A stretch of 64,000 bases of DNA. Source: Myxococcota bacterium (GTDB taxonomy: Bacteria > Myxococcota_A > UBA9160 > UBA4427). Positions 50,117 to 58,988 of the stretch are shown here, one piece after another. The stretch lies in the NCBI GenBank assembly GCA_041389495.1, contig JAWKRT010000001.1:1302001-1366000 (forward strand), read 5' to 3'. The notes under the pieces are model-generated. The model did no database searches. It was not told where the DNA came from and worked only from the letters and a program-made list of their open reading frames with translations. Numbering within the stretch: position 1 is the first letter of the stretch; each line of letters begins with the position of its first letter. Both the position numbers and the translations under genes were made by a program.

Positions 50117-51265
50117 TCACCCTTCCGAGGGGCGGGAGGCGGCGAGCCCGGCGATCTCGGCCGGCACGACGCGGCCGTCGTCCTCGCCGACCGCGCTCAC
50201 GACCGGCAGGGCATCGAGGATGCGGTCGAGGCCGGCGCGCGCCTCGTCGTCGAGCGGCCCGAACAGCAGCGCGTACGAAGCGTCGGTGTTGCGGCGCTCG
50301 ACGCGCGCGGTCGCGAGCACGGGCTCGTCGCGCCCGCCGGCGTGGAGCGCGACGGTCACCTCGTCGCCGACGCGCAGCGCACTGGCGTCGCCGGTCTCGA
50401 TGCACACGCCGCGGTGCGAGAGGTCGCGGCCGATCGCGGCGGTCGGTCCCGCGTTCGAGAAGGTGTCGACGTGCGCGCGGTAGCGGCGGCGCGGCTCGCT
50501 CCGTCGCTCGCCCTCCTGCTCGAGGTCGCCCCAGTCCGGGATTCCCGTGCCGTCGACGTAGGGCGCCGGCGCGAGCGGTGCGACGCGCGGGCCGATGCGT
50601 CGCCCGGCCGCGAGCTCCTCGATCACGAGCCGGTGATCGGGTGCGAGGTCGTGCCAGACGACGTGCGCCTCGCGGCGCTCGCCCTCCGGCCCGTGGATCG
50701 GCTCGGAGCGCGCGACCTGCGCGTGCACGGCGAGCGGGCGGCCGACGAGCACCGACGGCAGCTCGAGCTCGACGACGGCGCCGACGGGCAGCTCGTCGCG
50801 CGCGTCGAGGCGCGCGCCCGTCGCCGAGACGTCGACCAGCGTCACCTTCTCGGTGCGTCCCTTCCAGCGCAGCGCGGCGCTCGCACCGACGGGAAGGCGC
50901 GGCTCGCGCCGGCGTTCGCGCCCGCGGTGGAGGAGCTGCGCGAGGAAGAGCTCGAGCGGCCGCTCCTCGATCGACGCCTGCACGAGGAAGTGCACGCCGA
51001 GCGCGCGCAGGCGCTCGCGAAGGGGATGGAAGTCCTGCGTGTGCACGCAGATCCAGGTCGGGGCCGCGCCCGGGCCGGCCACGCTCAGCGCGGGCATCGC
51101 GAGCGTGCGCCTGCCGGTCGAGACGAGCAGGTCGCAGGGCATCGGGAGGCCGTCGCGCACGTCCTCGGCGGCGGCGGCGAGCGGCGCGACGCCCGCGCGC
51201 TCGAGCGCGGCGACGAAGCGGTCGAGCTCTCCGTCGTGGATCACGAGCGCGCGAGGGCGGTCCAT
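50117..51265 (-). CDS. Double PilZ-domain protein with receiver-like N-terminus
   Basis: 382 residues. Residues 1-115 look like a degenerate receiver or Rossmann fold (RALVIHDGELDRFVAALERAG, DLLVSTGRR). Two PilZ domains follow. The first has RRREPRLPV and DVSATGARLD at about 117-215; the second has RRSEPRRRYRAHVD and DLSHRGVCIE at about 255-355. Each shows the RxxxR and (D/N)xSxxG pair that binds cyclic di-GMP. The protein probably reports the second messenger to motility, surface or transcription machinery. It is divergent from the crotonase/histidine-kinase operon. Confidence 0.87.
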   Translation of the reverse strand: MDRPRALVIHDGELDRFVAALERAGVAPLAAAAEDVRDGLPMPCDLLVSTGRRTLAMPALSVAGPGAAPTWICVHTQDFHPLRERLRALGVHFLVQASIEERPLELFLAQLLHRGRERRREPRLPVGASAALRWKGRTEKVTLVDVSATGARLDARDELPVGAVVELELPSVLVGRPLAVHAQVARSEPIHGPEGERREAHVVWHDLAPDHRLVIEELAAGRRIGPRVAPLAPAPYVDGTGIPDWGDLEQEGERRSEPRRRYRAHVDTFSNAGPTAAIGRDLSHRGVCIETGDASALRVGDEVTVALHAGGRDEPVLATARVERRNTDASYALLFGPLDDEARAGLDRILDALPVVSAVGEDDGRVVPAEIAGLAASRPSEG

Positions 51266-51386
51266 GGGAGCGCCTTTCGGTGGGCCGTGCGGGAGCCTGA
51301 ACCCCGCCCCCGATGGCGCGGCGAGCCCGCTGTGCGAGAGTCGGCGCCCCGCGCGCGCCCGCTTCCGGGCGCCTCCCGGAGGCCCG

Positions 51387-52178
51387 ATGCCCGAGCCGGC
51401 CGTGCTCTACGAGTGCCGCGACCACGTCGCGACGATCACGCTCAACCGGCCCGAGAACCGCAACTCGATGACCGAGGACGTCCTGACCGGGCTCGGCGAC
51501 GCGCTCGCACGCGTCGAGGCCGACCCGCAGGTGCGCTGCGTGTTGATCACGGGGCGCGGGCCGAGCTTCTGCGCCGGGGCCGACTTCAAGACCGGCGCGC
51601 AGCGCAACCCGGGCCACCGCGCGCTCGCGCCGAACGAGCGCTCGTTCGCGATGTACGAGCCGTTCCTCGCCGTGCTCGAGATCGAGGTGCCCGTCGTCGG
51701 AGCGCTCCAGGGGCACGCGGTCGGCGGCGGGCTCGGGCTCGCGCTCGTCTGCGACCTGCGCGTCGCCAACGCGAGCGCCCGCTACGGCGCCAACTTCACG
51801 CGCCTCGGGCTGCACCCCGGCATGGCGACGACCTACCTGCTCCCGCGCCTCGTCGGGATGCCGCGCGCCGCCGAGCTGCTCTTCACGGGCCGGCTCGTCG
51901 ACGGCGCCGAGGCCGAGCGCATCGGGCTCGTGAACCACGCGGTGCCGGCGGACGAGGTGCTGCCGCGCGCGCAGGCGCTCGCGCGGGAGTGCGCGGCCGC
52001 CGCGCCGCTCGCGACGCGCTGGACGAAGCGCTCCCTCTACGCGCACGCGGGCTGGGAGCCGCGCGAGGCCGCGTGGAACGAGGCGCAGCTCCAGGCGCGC
52101 ACGCTCGAGACGGACGACCACCGCGAGGGTGTCGAGGCGCTGCTCGCGAAGCGCGACCCCGTCTTCCGCGGCGAGTAG
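51387..52178 (+). CDS. Crotonase-fold (enoyl-CoA hydratase/isomerase family) protein lacking both catalytic Glu
   Basis: 263 residues. The fold signatures TLNRPENRNSMTEDVL, FCAGADFKTG (oxyanion hole) and GHAVGGGLGLALVCDLRVA are clear. In hydratases two glutamates act, in GGGCELA and PEILLG; here the aligned positions are Gly and Phe (GGGLGLA, NFTRLG). So it is unlikely to be a classical hydratase. Isomerase, hydrolase or decarboxylase chemistry is possible. GGAGG lies 5 nt before the ATG. The histidine kinase gene starts 34 nt after its stop, so the two are probably co-transcribed. Confidence 0.87.
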   Translation: MPEPAVLYECRDHVATITLNRPENRNSMTEDVLTGLGDALARVEADPQVRCVLITGRGPSFCAGADFKTGAQRNPGHRALAPNERSFAMYEPFLAVLEIEVPVVGALQGHAVGGGLGLALVCDLRVANASARYGANFTRLGLHPGMATTYLLPRLVGMPRAAELLFTGRLVDGAEAERIGLVNHAVPADEVLPRAQALARECAAAAPLATRWTKRSLYAHAGWEPREAAWNEAQLQARTLETDDHREGVEALLAKRDPVFRGE

Positions 52179-52212
52179 CCGGGAGCCGCGATCGCGCCGG
52201 AGGCCGGAACGC

Positions 52213-53484
52213 ATGGGCATCGACATCGCGACGCGGATCGACTTCCTCGGCATCGACGAGGACGAGCTCGCGGAGCTCGCGGCGCTCGAGCCGGCCTTCG
52301 CCGCGAGCGCCGATGCATTCACGGCGGCCTTCTACCAGCACCTGCTGTCGTTCGACGCCCCGCGCGGGCTGCTCGGCGACCCGGACGTGCGCGACCGCCT
52401 GCTCGAGAGCCAGAAGCAGTACTTCGTGAGCCTCTGCGGCCCCAAGATGGACGCGGCGTATGCGGAGCGCCGCGCGGCGATCGGGCGCATGCACGAGCGC
52501 GTCGGGCTCGAGCCCACCTGGTACATCGGGGCGTACGCGCTCTATCTGCGCGAGATCGGGCGCATCCTCTCCGAGCACTATCGCGACGACGCCGCGCGGA
52601 TGCGCCGCGCGCACGACGTGCTCTGCAAGCGCATCCTCTTCGACCTCCAGCTCGCGATGGAGGCCTACATCGATCGGCGCGGCAAGCAGCTCGAGTTCGC
52701 GAACCGCGAGCTCGCGGCTGCGCAGCGCGGCCTCGCGCGCGAGGTGCGCGAGCAGCGCGAGGAGCTCAAGGTGACGACGGCGCGCGCGCGCGCGGCCGAG
52801 CAGCTCGCCTCGGTCGGCGTGCTCGCCGCCGGCCTCGCGCACGAGATCGGGACGCCCATGAGCGTGATCCGCGGCCACGCGGAGAGCCTCGAGGGCGTCG
52901 TTCCCGACGAGCGCTCGCAGTGGCGCGTGCGCACGATCGTCGAGCAGATCGACCGCATCACGAACATCATGCAGGCGCTGCTGAACCTGGCGCGGCCGCG
53001 CGAGCCGGTGATCGGGCCGGTCGATCTCGGCGGCGTGCTCGAGACGGCCGCTTCGTTCCTCGCCCAGAAGCTCGAGCGCCGCGGCATCGAGGTCGCGCTC
53101 GAGGTCGACGGCGACGTCGTCGTCGAGGGCGACGCCGAGAAGCTGCAGCAGCTGTTCCTCAACCTCATCCTCAACGCGGCGGACGCCATGGGCGGCGGCG
53201 GCGAGCTGCGCCTCGGTGCGCGCGCGGTCGAGGGCGGCGCCGTGCACGCCTGGGTGGCCGACACGGGCGTGGGCATCGAGCCCGTCGACCTGCCGCGCAT
53301 CTTCGACCCGTTCTTCACGACGAAGCCCGCCGGGCAGGGCAACGGGCTCGGGCTCGTGGTCGCGCGCGGCATCGCGATCGACCACGGCGGCGACATCGAG
53401 GTCGAGAGCGAGCTCGGCGCGGGCACCCGTTTCACGGTCGAGCTGCCCGGCCCGCCGGAGGGGTCGCCGCCCCACCGCGGCTGA
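52213..53484 (+). CDS. Globin-coupled sensor histidine kinase
   Basis: 423 residues, soluble. Residues 1-165 are a protoglobin domain: proximal haem histidine His94 in AIGRMHERVGLEPTWYIGAY, then an ILFDLQLAMEAYID helix. A coiled coil (160-195) leads to HisKA with His210 in LAAGLAHEIGTPMSVIRGH. The ATPase domain has the N box (LFLNLILNAADAM), G1 (DTGVGI) and G2 (GNGLGLVVA). The protein should sense O2, NO or CO at haem and phosphorylate a response regulator, most likely the sigma-54 activator encoded 122 nt downstream. There is no membrane segment, so sensing is cytosolic. Confidence 0.93.
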   Translation: MGIDIATRIDFLGIDEDELAELAALEPAFAASADAFTAAFYQHLLSFDAPRGLLGDPDVRDRLLESQKQYFVSLCGPKMDAAYAERRAAIGRMHERVGLEPTWYIGAYALYLREIGRILSEHYRDDAARMRRAHDVLCKRILFDLQLAMEAYIDRRGKQLEFANRELAAAQRGLAREVREQREELKVTTARARAAEQLASVGVLAAGLAHEIGTPMSVIRGHAESLEGVVPDERSQWRVRTIVEQIDRITNIMQALLNLARPREPVIGPVDLGGVLETAASFLAQKLERRGIEVALEVDGDVVVEGDAEKLQQLFLNLILNAADAMGGGGELRLGARAVEGGAVHAWVADTGVGIEPVDLPRIFDPFFTTKPAGQGNGLGLVVARGIAIDHGGDIEVESELGAGTRFTVELPGPPEGSPPHRG

Positions 53485-53606
53485 GAGCTTCCGCCACACG
53501 CGTGCCACAATGTCGCGTCTCGGGGCCGCGGGCCCGGGGTGCGGGAGGGCGAGGCGCGCCCTGCGGCCGCCCCAACCTGGCATCCGGCCTGCACAGGGGG
53601 GCGCAC

Positions 53607-55001
53607 ATGCGCAGTCCGCGAGCAGTCCTGGTCGTCGACGACGACGTCGCCATGGGCGAGATGGTCGTCTCGCTGCTCGACGACCACGGGATCGACGCCG
53701 AGTGCGTGGGCAGCGCCGATTCGGCGCTCGCCGCCGTCGAGCGCCGCGAGTTCGACGCCGTGCTGTCCGACATCCGCATGCCCGGCCGGACCGGGCTCGA
53801 GCTGCTCGGCGAGCTCCGCGAGCGCTGTCCCGACGTCCCGGTCGTGCTGATGACGGCGTTCGGAAGCATCGACTCGGCGGTCGCCGCGATGCGCGGCGGC
53901 GCGTTCCACTACGTCACGAAGCCGTTCAAGCGCGAGGAGGTGCTCGTCGTCCTCGAGCGCGCGTTCGAGCACCGCGAGCTCGAGCGCGAGAACGCGCGGC
54001 TGCGCCGCGCGGTGGATCGCACGGCCTCGTTCGGCGACCTCCTCGGGGCGAGCCCCGCGATGCGCGAGATCTTCGCGAAGATCCGCAAGGTCGCGGACAG
54101 CCGCAGCAGCGTGCTGATCACGGGCGAGAGCGGCACGGGCAAGGAGGTCGTCGCGCGCACGCTCCACTTCAGCGGCTCGCGCCGCGAGAAGCCGTTCATT
54201 CCGATCAACTGCACGGCGATCCCGGAGGGCCTGCTCGAGAGCGAGCTCTTCGGCCACCGCAAGGGCGCGTTCACGGGCGCCGACTCGAACAAGGAAGGGC
54301 TCTTTGCGCGCGCCAACGGCGGCACGCTCTTCCTCGACGAGATCGGCGACATGGGGGGCGGCCTCCAGAGCAAGCTCCTGCGCGTCCTGCAGGACGGCGA
54401 GGTGCGGCCCGTCGGCGGGACGGAGAGCGTCAAGGTCGACGTGCGGATCGTCGCCGCGACCAACAAGGACCTGCGCAGGGAGATCGAGGAAGGGCGCTTC
54501 CGCCGCGACCTCTTCTACCGCCTGAACGTGATCCCGCTTCACATCCCCCCGTTGCGCGAGCGGCCGGAGGACGTCGAGGTGCTGGCGCGGGCGTTCGTCG
54601 AACGCCACGCGGACGGCGCGCTGCGGCGTCTGTCGACCGACGCGTTGCGTCGGCTCGAGCGCTGCCACTGGGAGGGCAATGCGCGCGAGCTCGAGAACGT
54701 GATCGAGAGGAGCCTTGCCATGTCGGAGAACCAGGTACTCACGAGCGACGATCTGATCCTGCCGGACGAGGAGGGAGGGCCGATGCAGAGGGAGTCGATG
54801 GCCGAGGGAGACGCGGGCTTCCTCGCGGAGGCGCTCGCCCAGCGGCTCACGCTGCGCGAGCTCGAGGACCGCTACACGGACGCGGTGCTCGAATTCACTG
54901 GCGGGAACAAGATGCAGGCGGCGAAGATCCTCGGGATCAACCGCCGCACGCTCTACCGCCGCGGCGATCGCGCGGCGGCGGGCGAGAGGGAGGGCTCGTG
55001 A
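53607..55001 (+). CDS. NtrC-family sigma-54-dependent response regulator
   Basis: 464 residues. The receiver (1-120) has the Asp11-Asp12 pocket, phospho-acceptor Asp55 (LSDIRMPG), Thr83 and Lys105. The AAA+ domain shows Walker A GESGTGKE (173-180), GAFTGA (220-225) that contacts sigma-54, Walker B LFLDEIGD (241-248) and the Arg finger region. The C-terminal Fis-type helix-turn-helix ends NKMQAAKILGINRRTLYRR. It should activate sigma-54 promoters when phosphorylated by the upstream globin-coupled kinase. CAGGGGGG lies upstream of the ATG. Its stop overlaps the uspA-type GTG by 4 nt. Confidence 0.95.
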   Translation: MRSPRAVLVVDDDVAMGEMVVSLLDDHGIDAECVGSADSALAAVERREFDAVLSDIRMPGRTGLELLGELRERCPDVPVVLMTAFGSIDSAVAAMRGGAFHYVTKPFKREEVLVVLERAFEHRELERENARLRRAVDRTASFGDLLGASPAMREIFAKIRKVADSRSSVLITGESGTGKEVVARTLHFSGSRREKPFIPINCTAIPEGLLESELFGHRKGAFTGADSNKEGLFARANGGTLFLDEIGDMGGGLQSKLLRVLQDGEVRPVGGTESVKVDVRIVAATNKDLRREIEEGRFRRDLFYRLNVIPLHIPPLRERPEDVEVLARAFVERHADGALRRLSTDALRRLERCHWEGNARELENVIERSLAMSENQVLTSDDLILPDEEGGPMQRESMAEGDAGFLAEALAQRLTLRELEDRYTDAVLEFTGGNKMQAAKILGINRRTLYRRGDRAAAGEREGS

Positions 55002-55435
55002 AGATCGAGACGATCCTCGTTCCCGTCGACTTCTCGGACGGCGCGCGCGCCGCGCTCGACGCGGCCATCGACCTCGCCAAGGAGCGCGGCGCGCGCCTCC
55101 ACCTGCTGCACTGCTACCGCATCGATCTAGGGTGGGCGTCCCCGTACGGCGTGACGCTCCCGCCGACGCTCGGCGACGAGATCAAGCAGGCGGCGTCCGC
55201 CGAGCTCGCGAAGTGGACCGAGGACGCGGTCGCGCGCGGCGCGAACGCCGAGGCGCACCTGAGCAGCCTGCTTCCGACCGAGGGCATCGAGCGCGCGGCC
55301 GAGCAGCTCGGCGCCGACCTCATCGTCATGGGCACGAAGGGCCTCACGGGGCTCAAGCACGTCGTGCTCGGCAGCGTGGCCGAGCGGACGGTGCGCCACG
55401 CGCCGTGCTCCGTGCTGACGGTGAAGACCGCCTAG
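54998..55435 (+). CDS. UspA-family universal stress protein
   Basis: 145 residues, a single Usp domain: ILVPVDFSDGARAALDAAI at the start and the ATP-binding motif GTKGLTGLKHVVLGS (G-2x-G-9x-G-S) followed by APCSVLTVK. It is therefore the ATP-binding type. The GTG at 54998 overlaps the response-regulator stop as GTGA, so production is tied to the two-component system. A paralogue with nearly the same C-terminal motif is at 60258-60710. Confidence 0.92.
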   Translation: MKIETILVPVDFSDGARAALDAAIDLAKERGARLHLLHCYRIDLGWASPYGVTLPPTLGDEIKQAASAELAKWTEDAVARGANAEAHLSSLLPTEGIERAAEQLGADLIVMGTKGLTGLKHVVLGSVAERTVRHAPCSVLTVKTA

Positions 55436-55447
55436 CCTCGCCGCTCG

Positions 55448-56632
55448 CTAGTCGGCCTCGTCGGCCTCGTGTGCGGCGCCCGGTGCGGGCGGCGCGGCGC
55501 TCGTCTTCGCTTCCGCGACGAGGTGCCGGAGCTCCTCGAGCGTGGCGTTGGCCTCGCGCGGGAGGTGCAGGCCGCCCGAGCCCCCGTACACGAACCGCCA
55601 GTGCTCCTCGAGCCGGGCGAGCGCGTCCTGCGCGTGCGGGCCGCCGGGCGCGAGCCGCACGGCGCGCTCGAGGTGCGTGGCGGTCTCCGGGTGCCAGAAC
55701 GCGAACGCGTGGCGGTCGCCGATGACGCCGAGCCAGTAGTAGGCCTCGGCGCGCTCGTCGGCCGGCGCGGCGTCGCGATCGATGATCTGCAGCAGGTCGC
55801 TCGAGGCCACGAGGTCGCGCACGAGGCCCGTGCGCGCGGCCGCTCCCTCGGCCTCTCCGGCGCTCGCGAGCTCGCGCGCGCGGGCGAGCGAGGGCGGTGT
55901 CGCGACGGACGGACCGTAGGTCGCGAGGTCCGCGCGCCAGGCGGCGACGACCTGCTGGAACTCGTCGCCGAGGTCGCTCCGCTCGGCGAGCTGCGCGAGC
56001 GTGCGCGCGGCGCGCGCCGGGTCGCGCTCCACGCGGATCGCGATCGTCAGGTAGTGGTAGATCGTGTCGCCGATCGAGATGCGCCGCGGGTCGGTTCCCG
56101 GGTCGAGCAGGAAGCCCTCGAACTCGTCGAGCGCCGTCCCGAACGAGCGCGTCGCGACGTGGAAGAGGGCGCGCTCGTCGCCGTCGAGCGACTGGATCGC
56201 CGCCTCGTGGGTGAGCCGGCTCGCGAGCGGGAAGTTGCGCGCCTTGGGCACGCGCGAGTGGCACGCGACGCAGTACTGCGTCGCGGTGACGACGAAGAAG
56301 CGCGCCTCCTCGGGCGCGCCGCGGTCGAAGCGGCGCCGCGCTTCGCGCAGGTCGTTCGAGAGGCCGCCGGCGTGGTACTGGAAGTCGGCGTCGCGCTGCG
56401 CGGCGTGCGCCTCGAGCGCTTCGGAGACGTCGTCGAGCTCGCCGAGCAGCGTCCCGATGCGCGCCTGCGACGTCTCGTCGAGGAAGTGCTCGTCGTCGAG
56501 CACGAGCGGGAGCAGCTCGGCGAAGCGATCGAAGATGCGGTGCATCGTGGCGCGCGGCGTCGCGGCCGCGACGAGCGCGAGCGACGCGCCCGCGACGAGC
56601 CCCGCGCGAGCGAACCTGTGTCCGAGTCCCAT
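55448..56632 (-). CDS. Exported haem-binding protein with TPR-like C-terminus
   Basis: 394 residues. A signal peptide (about 1-27) is followed by a helical cytochrome-like domain with one haem site, CVACH at 121-125, in a context (FFVVTATQYCVACHSRVPKA) resembling membrane-anchored cytochrome c' or DUF1924-type proteins. The rest is helical with TPR-like segments (AEAYYWLGVIGDRHAF, ATHLERAVRLAPGGPHAQDA). GAGGGGGG precedes the ATG. The gene is tail to tail with the uspA gene. An electron-transfer or assembly role for periplasmic respiration is plausible but unproven. Confidence 0.72.
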   Translation of the reverse strand: MGLGHRFARAGLVAGASLALVAAATPRATMHRIFDRFAELLPLVLDDEHFLDETSQARIGTLLGELDDVSEALEAHAAQRDADFQYHAGGLSNDLREARRRFDRGAPEEARFFVVTATQYCVACHSRVPKARNFPLASRLTHEAAIQSLDGDERALFHVATRSFGTALDEFEGFLLDPGTDPRRISIGDTIYHYLTIAIRVERDPARAARTLAQLAERSDLGDEFQQVVAAWRADLATYGPSVATPPSLARARELASAGEAEGAAARTGLVRDLVASSDLLQIIDRDAAPADERAEAYYWLGVIGDRHAFAFWHPETATHLERAVRLAPGGPHAQDALARLEEHWRFVYGGSGGLHLPREANATLEELRHLVAEAKTSAAPPAPGAAHEADEAD

Positions 56633-56712
56633 GACACCCCCCTCGTCGTGCGACCCCAGGCGGCGCGGACGATAGTGCACCCGCGCGCGCGCGCGCGCCG
56701 GTGCGCGGCGTC

Positions 56713-57468
56713 TCAGTCGGTCGCGCCCGCGCCGCCGTCCTCGCCGTCGATGAGCCGCCGTGCGAGCACCTCTTCGCCGAGCGGCTCGCTGTGCTTGACG
56801 CGCAGGCTGTGGGCCCAGTCCGCCGCGAAGTCGCGCTGGAGGGCGAGGTTGATGGCGAGCGTCGCGCCCATCGCGAGCACGGCGCCGAGGCTCGCGAGCG
56901 CCATGTCCTTGTGCGCGTCCCAGACGTCGCCCTGCGTGCCGAGGTAGGCCTGGCCGAGCTCGCCCCCGAACAGCTCCGCCGCGCCCCACTCGATGAGCTC
57001 GTAGATCATCGAGGTGGACATCGTGACGTCGAGCGGGATCAGGTAGCCCCAGACGCCGCGCACGTCGACGATGCGCAGCACGATCTCGCGGATGGGGTAG
57101 GCGAGCAGCAGCCCGTAGAGGAAGTGGACCGCGCGGTCGAACTGGTTGCGCTCGAAGCCGAGCGCGGCGTCGATCGAGAAGCCGAGCCAGCGCTGCGCCC
57201 ACGCGTCGTATGGAACGAGCGAGTAGGTGTAGTGGCTCCCGAGCTCGTGGAGGCACGAGAAGGCGAAGATCATCGTGTAGGAGATGCGCGAGAAGCGGAA
57301 GCTGCGGCGCGTCGCGACGAGGACCGCGACCAGGGCCACGAGCAGGACGTTCTCGAGCACCCACGTCGAGCGCGACACCGGCGAGATCGCGAGCGCGGCG
57401 AACTCGACGGCGAACAGGCTGCCCAGCACGATCAGCGTGGCGCGGTAGGAAAGGCGCGGATCGAACAC
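56713..57468 (-). CDS. DUF2238 (YjdF-like) membrane protein
   Basis: 251 residues from the GTG at 57468, chosen because GAGGG lies 7 nt upstream; an ATG at 57540 would add a Pro/Ala-rich tail. Six or so membrane segments hold the family pattern: CLHELGSHYTYSLVPYD, NQFDRAVHFLYGLLLAYPIR, YELIEWGAAELFGGELG and GDVWDAHKDMALASLGA. DUF2238 proteins have unknown function; the conserved His and Asp/Glu in membrane segments hint at metal or proton handling. It is followed on the same strand by the haem-protein gene, with 80 nt between. Confidence 0.85.
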   Translation of the reverse strand: MFDPRLSYRATLIVLGSLFAVEFAALAISPVSRSTWVLENVLLVALVAVLVATRRSFRFSRISYTMIFAFSCLHELGSHYTYSLVPYDAWAQRWLGFSIDAALGFERNQFDRAVHFLYGLLLAYPIREIVLRIVDVRGVWGYLIPLDVTMSTSMIYELIEWGAAELFGGELGQAYLGTQGDVWDAHKDMALASLGAVLAMGATLAINLALQRDFAADWAHSLRVKHSEPLGEEVLARRLIDGEDGGAGATD

Positions 57469-57561
57469 GGTCGGCCCTCGCTCGGCCGGCGGAGCGCGCG
57501 CCGCCGGGGCGCCGGGCGCGGGCCCGACCCCGCCGATCATCGACCGCTCGTCGCCGCGGCG

Positions 57562-58131
57562 CTAGTCGCGGCGTCCGCCGAGCCAGTCGAAGAAGCCGCG
57601 CACGTCGTGCTCGATCCGCGTGCGCGCGCTCGACTCGAGCTCGCTCACGTAGCTGCGGAAGTCCTCCACCAGCTCCTCGCGCGCCTCGGCGCGCCTGCGC
57701 GTCGCCGTCTTGCGCGCCGTCTCGCGCAGCTCGACGCGCACCGCGTCGGCCGCGTTCCAGAGCACGGTCGCGAGCCCCGTCAGCACGTCGTCGAACGAGG
57801 CGACGCCCGCGATCCTCCCGTCGTCGACGAGCGCGATCCGGCGCACGCCGCGCGCGCGCATGCGCTCGAGCAGCTCGCCGCTCGTCTCGTGCGGGTCGCC
57901 CGTCACGAGGTCGCGCGACATGATCTCGCTCGCGCGCACCTTCGACTCGTCGAGCCCGCGCGCGACGACGCGGCGCACGAGGTCGCGGTCGGTCACGATC
58001 CCGACCGGCGCGCGCGCCGCGTCGACGATCACGATGCTCCCGACGCCGTGCGCGTCCATCGCGTCCGCCAGCTCCCAGGCGGTGGCATCCGGTCCGAGCG
58101 TGACGGCTTCCGGGTGGGTCAGTCCGTGCAT
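57562..58131 (-). CDS. Tandem CBS-domain protein
   Basis: 189 residues. Two CBS domains span about 1-120 (GVGSIVIVDAARAPVGIVTDRDLVRRVV, then RRIALVDDGRIAGVASFDDVL), each with the (D/S)-x-x-D nucleotide-contact end. The ~65-residue C-terminus is a charged helix without a known domain. CBS pairs bind adenosine nucleotides and report energy state. The second CBS protein gene lies 82 nt upstream on the same strand; their TDRD motifs match but the sequences have diverged. Confidence 0.9.
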   Translation of the reverse strand: MHGLTHPEAVTLGPDATAWELADAMDAHGVGSIVIVDAARAPVGIVTDRDLVRRVVARGLDESKVRASEIMSRDLVTGDPHETSGELLERMRARGVRRIALVDDGRIAGVASFDDVLTGLATVLWNAADAVRVELRETARKTATRRRAEAREELVEDFRSYVSELESSARTRIEHDVRGFFDWLGGRRD

Positions 58132-58213
58132 GGCTCGCTCCTCGGCTCGCTCGCGCGCGTCGGCGCGGAGCGGCGATGGGGTGGGCGGGGCGGCCGGGCG
58201 CCCCGCGCTGCGA

Positions 58214-58642
58214 TCAGGCCGACGCCGTGCGCTGTGCCTCGGCGACGCTCGCGAGCGCGCCCACCTCGTTCGCGATCGCGCGCAGCGCGGCGTCGATCGA
58301 GAACAGGCCGACGAGCCTTCCGCCGTCGCCGATCACGGGCACGCGGCGCACACCCTCGCCGTTCATGCGGCGGAGCGCCGTCGCGATGGGGGTCAGCGCG
58401 CGCACGCGGATCGGGTGCTCGGTCATCACGTCGCTCGCGAGCGTCGCGTCGGCGTTGCGACGCCGGCGCAGCACGCGCAGCGCGATGTCGCGATCGGTGA
58501 CGATCCCGATCGGCCGGTGCTGCTCGTCGACGATCACGACGCAGCCGGTGTCCTCGGCGTCCATCCGGCTCGCGAGCTCCCGGATCGTCGCGTCCGGTCG
58601 CGCGGTGGCGACCTTCGTGGTGCAGTGGTCTCCGACGGGCAC
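58214..58642 (-). CDS. Tandem CBS-domain protein
   Basis: 142 residues from the GTG at 58642, chosen because GGAGGA lies 5-10 nt upstream; an ATG at 58726 would add 28 residues. Both CBS domains are complete: DTGCVVIVDEQHRPIGIVTD with RDIALRVL, and GVRRVPVIGDGGRLVGLFSI. No other domain is attached, so it is a stand-alone nucleotide sensor of the kind often linked to stress regulation. About 270 bp upstream, up to the permease leader, hold no further gene on this strand. Confidence 0.9.
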   Translation of the reverse strand: MPVGDHCTTKVATARPDATIRELASRMDAEDTGCVVIVDEQHRPIGIVTDRDIALRVLRRRRNADATLASDVMTEHPIRVRALTPIATALRRMNGEGVRRVPVIGDGGRLVGLFSIDAALRAIANEVGALASVAEAQRTASA

Positions 58643-58916
58643 GGTGTCCTCCTCCGTCTCGCCGTCGCGCGCGGCGTTCGCGCGCGACGCAGCATCTCCC
58701 GGGTTCACGTCCGAACGCAGGAGCAAGATGCGTGCCCGGGGCGACGCGGGCGGAGCGCTCCCGGGGCGCGTCCGGCCGCCCGAAGCGCGCGCGCGCGCTC
58801 GCTGTCGACCGGGACGTCGTGGCGAGGCGCCTCGCGCGCGTCGCGCGGGCGCGCGCTGCCTACACTCGGCGCGCTGCCGCGCGGGGGCGGTGCGCGGCGC
58901 GGAACGAGGAGGGCCC
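58643..58916. promoter_or_regulatory. Divergent promoter region between CBS and permease genes
   Basis: Gap of about 270 bp without a supported gene. On the plus strand TACACT at 58861-58866 matches the recurrent -10-like box and lies 51 nt upstream of the short leader frame. I see no clear sigma-54 (-24/-12) sequence here. Confidence 0.3.
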
Positions 58917-58988
58917 GTGACGGGCGACGGGGCGATCGCGCTCGCAGCCGGAGTCGCGGGAGCGCGGCTCGGCGGCGAGCTCGCGTGA
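58917..58988 (+). CDS. Putative 23-residue leader peptide overlapping the permease start
   Basis: GTG at 58917 follows GAGGAGGG with good spacing. The frame encodes 23 residues, mostly Ala, Gly and Leu, and its TGA overlaps the permease GTG at 58985 (GTGA). The permease itself lacks a ribosome-binding site, so it is probably translated by coupling to this short frame. Whether the peptide has its own function is unknown; it has no run of a single regulatory amino acid. Confidence 0.45.
   Translation: MTGDGAIALAAGVAGARLGGELA

Noticed and set aside
53493..53507. TGGCACG-N4-TGGC on the minus strand, resembling a sigma-54 promoter
   Set aside because: It points away from the response regulator into the 3' end of the kinase gene, and the -12 element has a mismatch (TGGC rather than TTGC).
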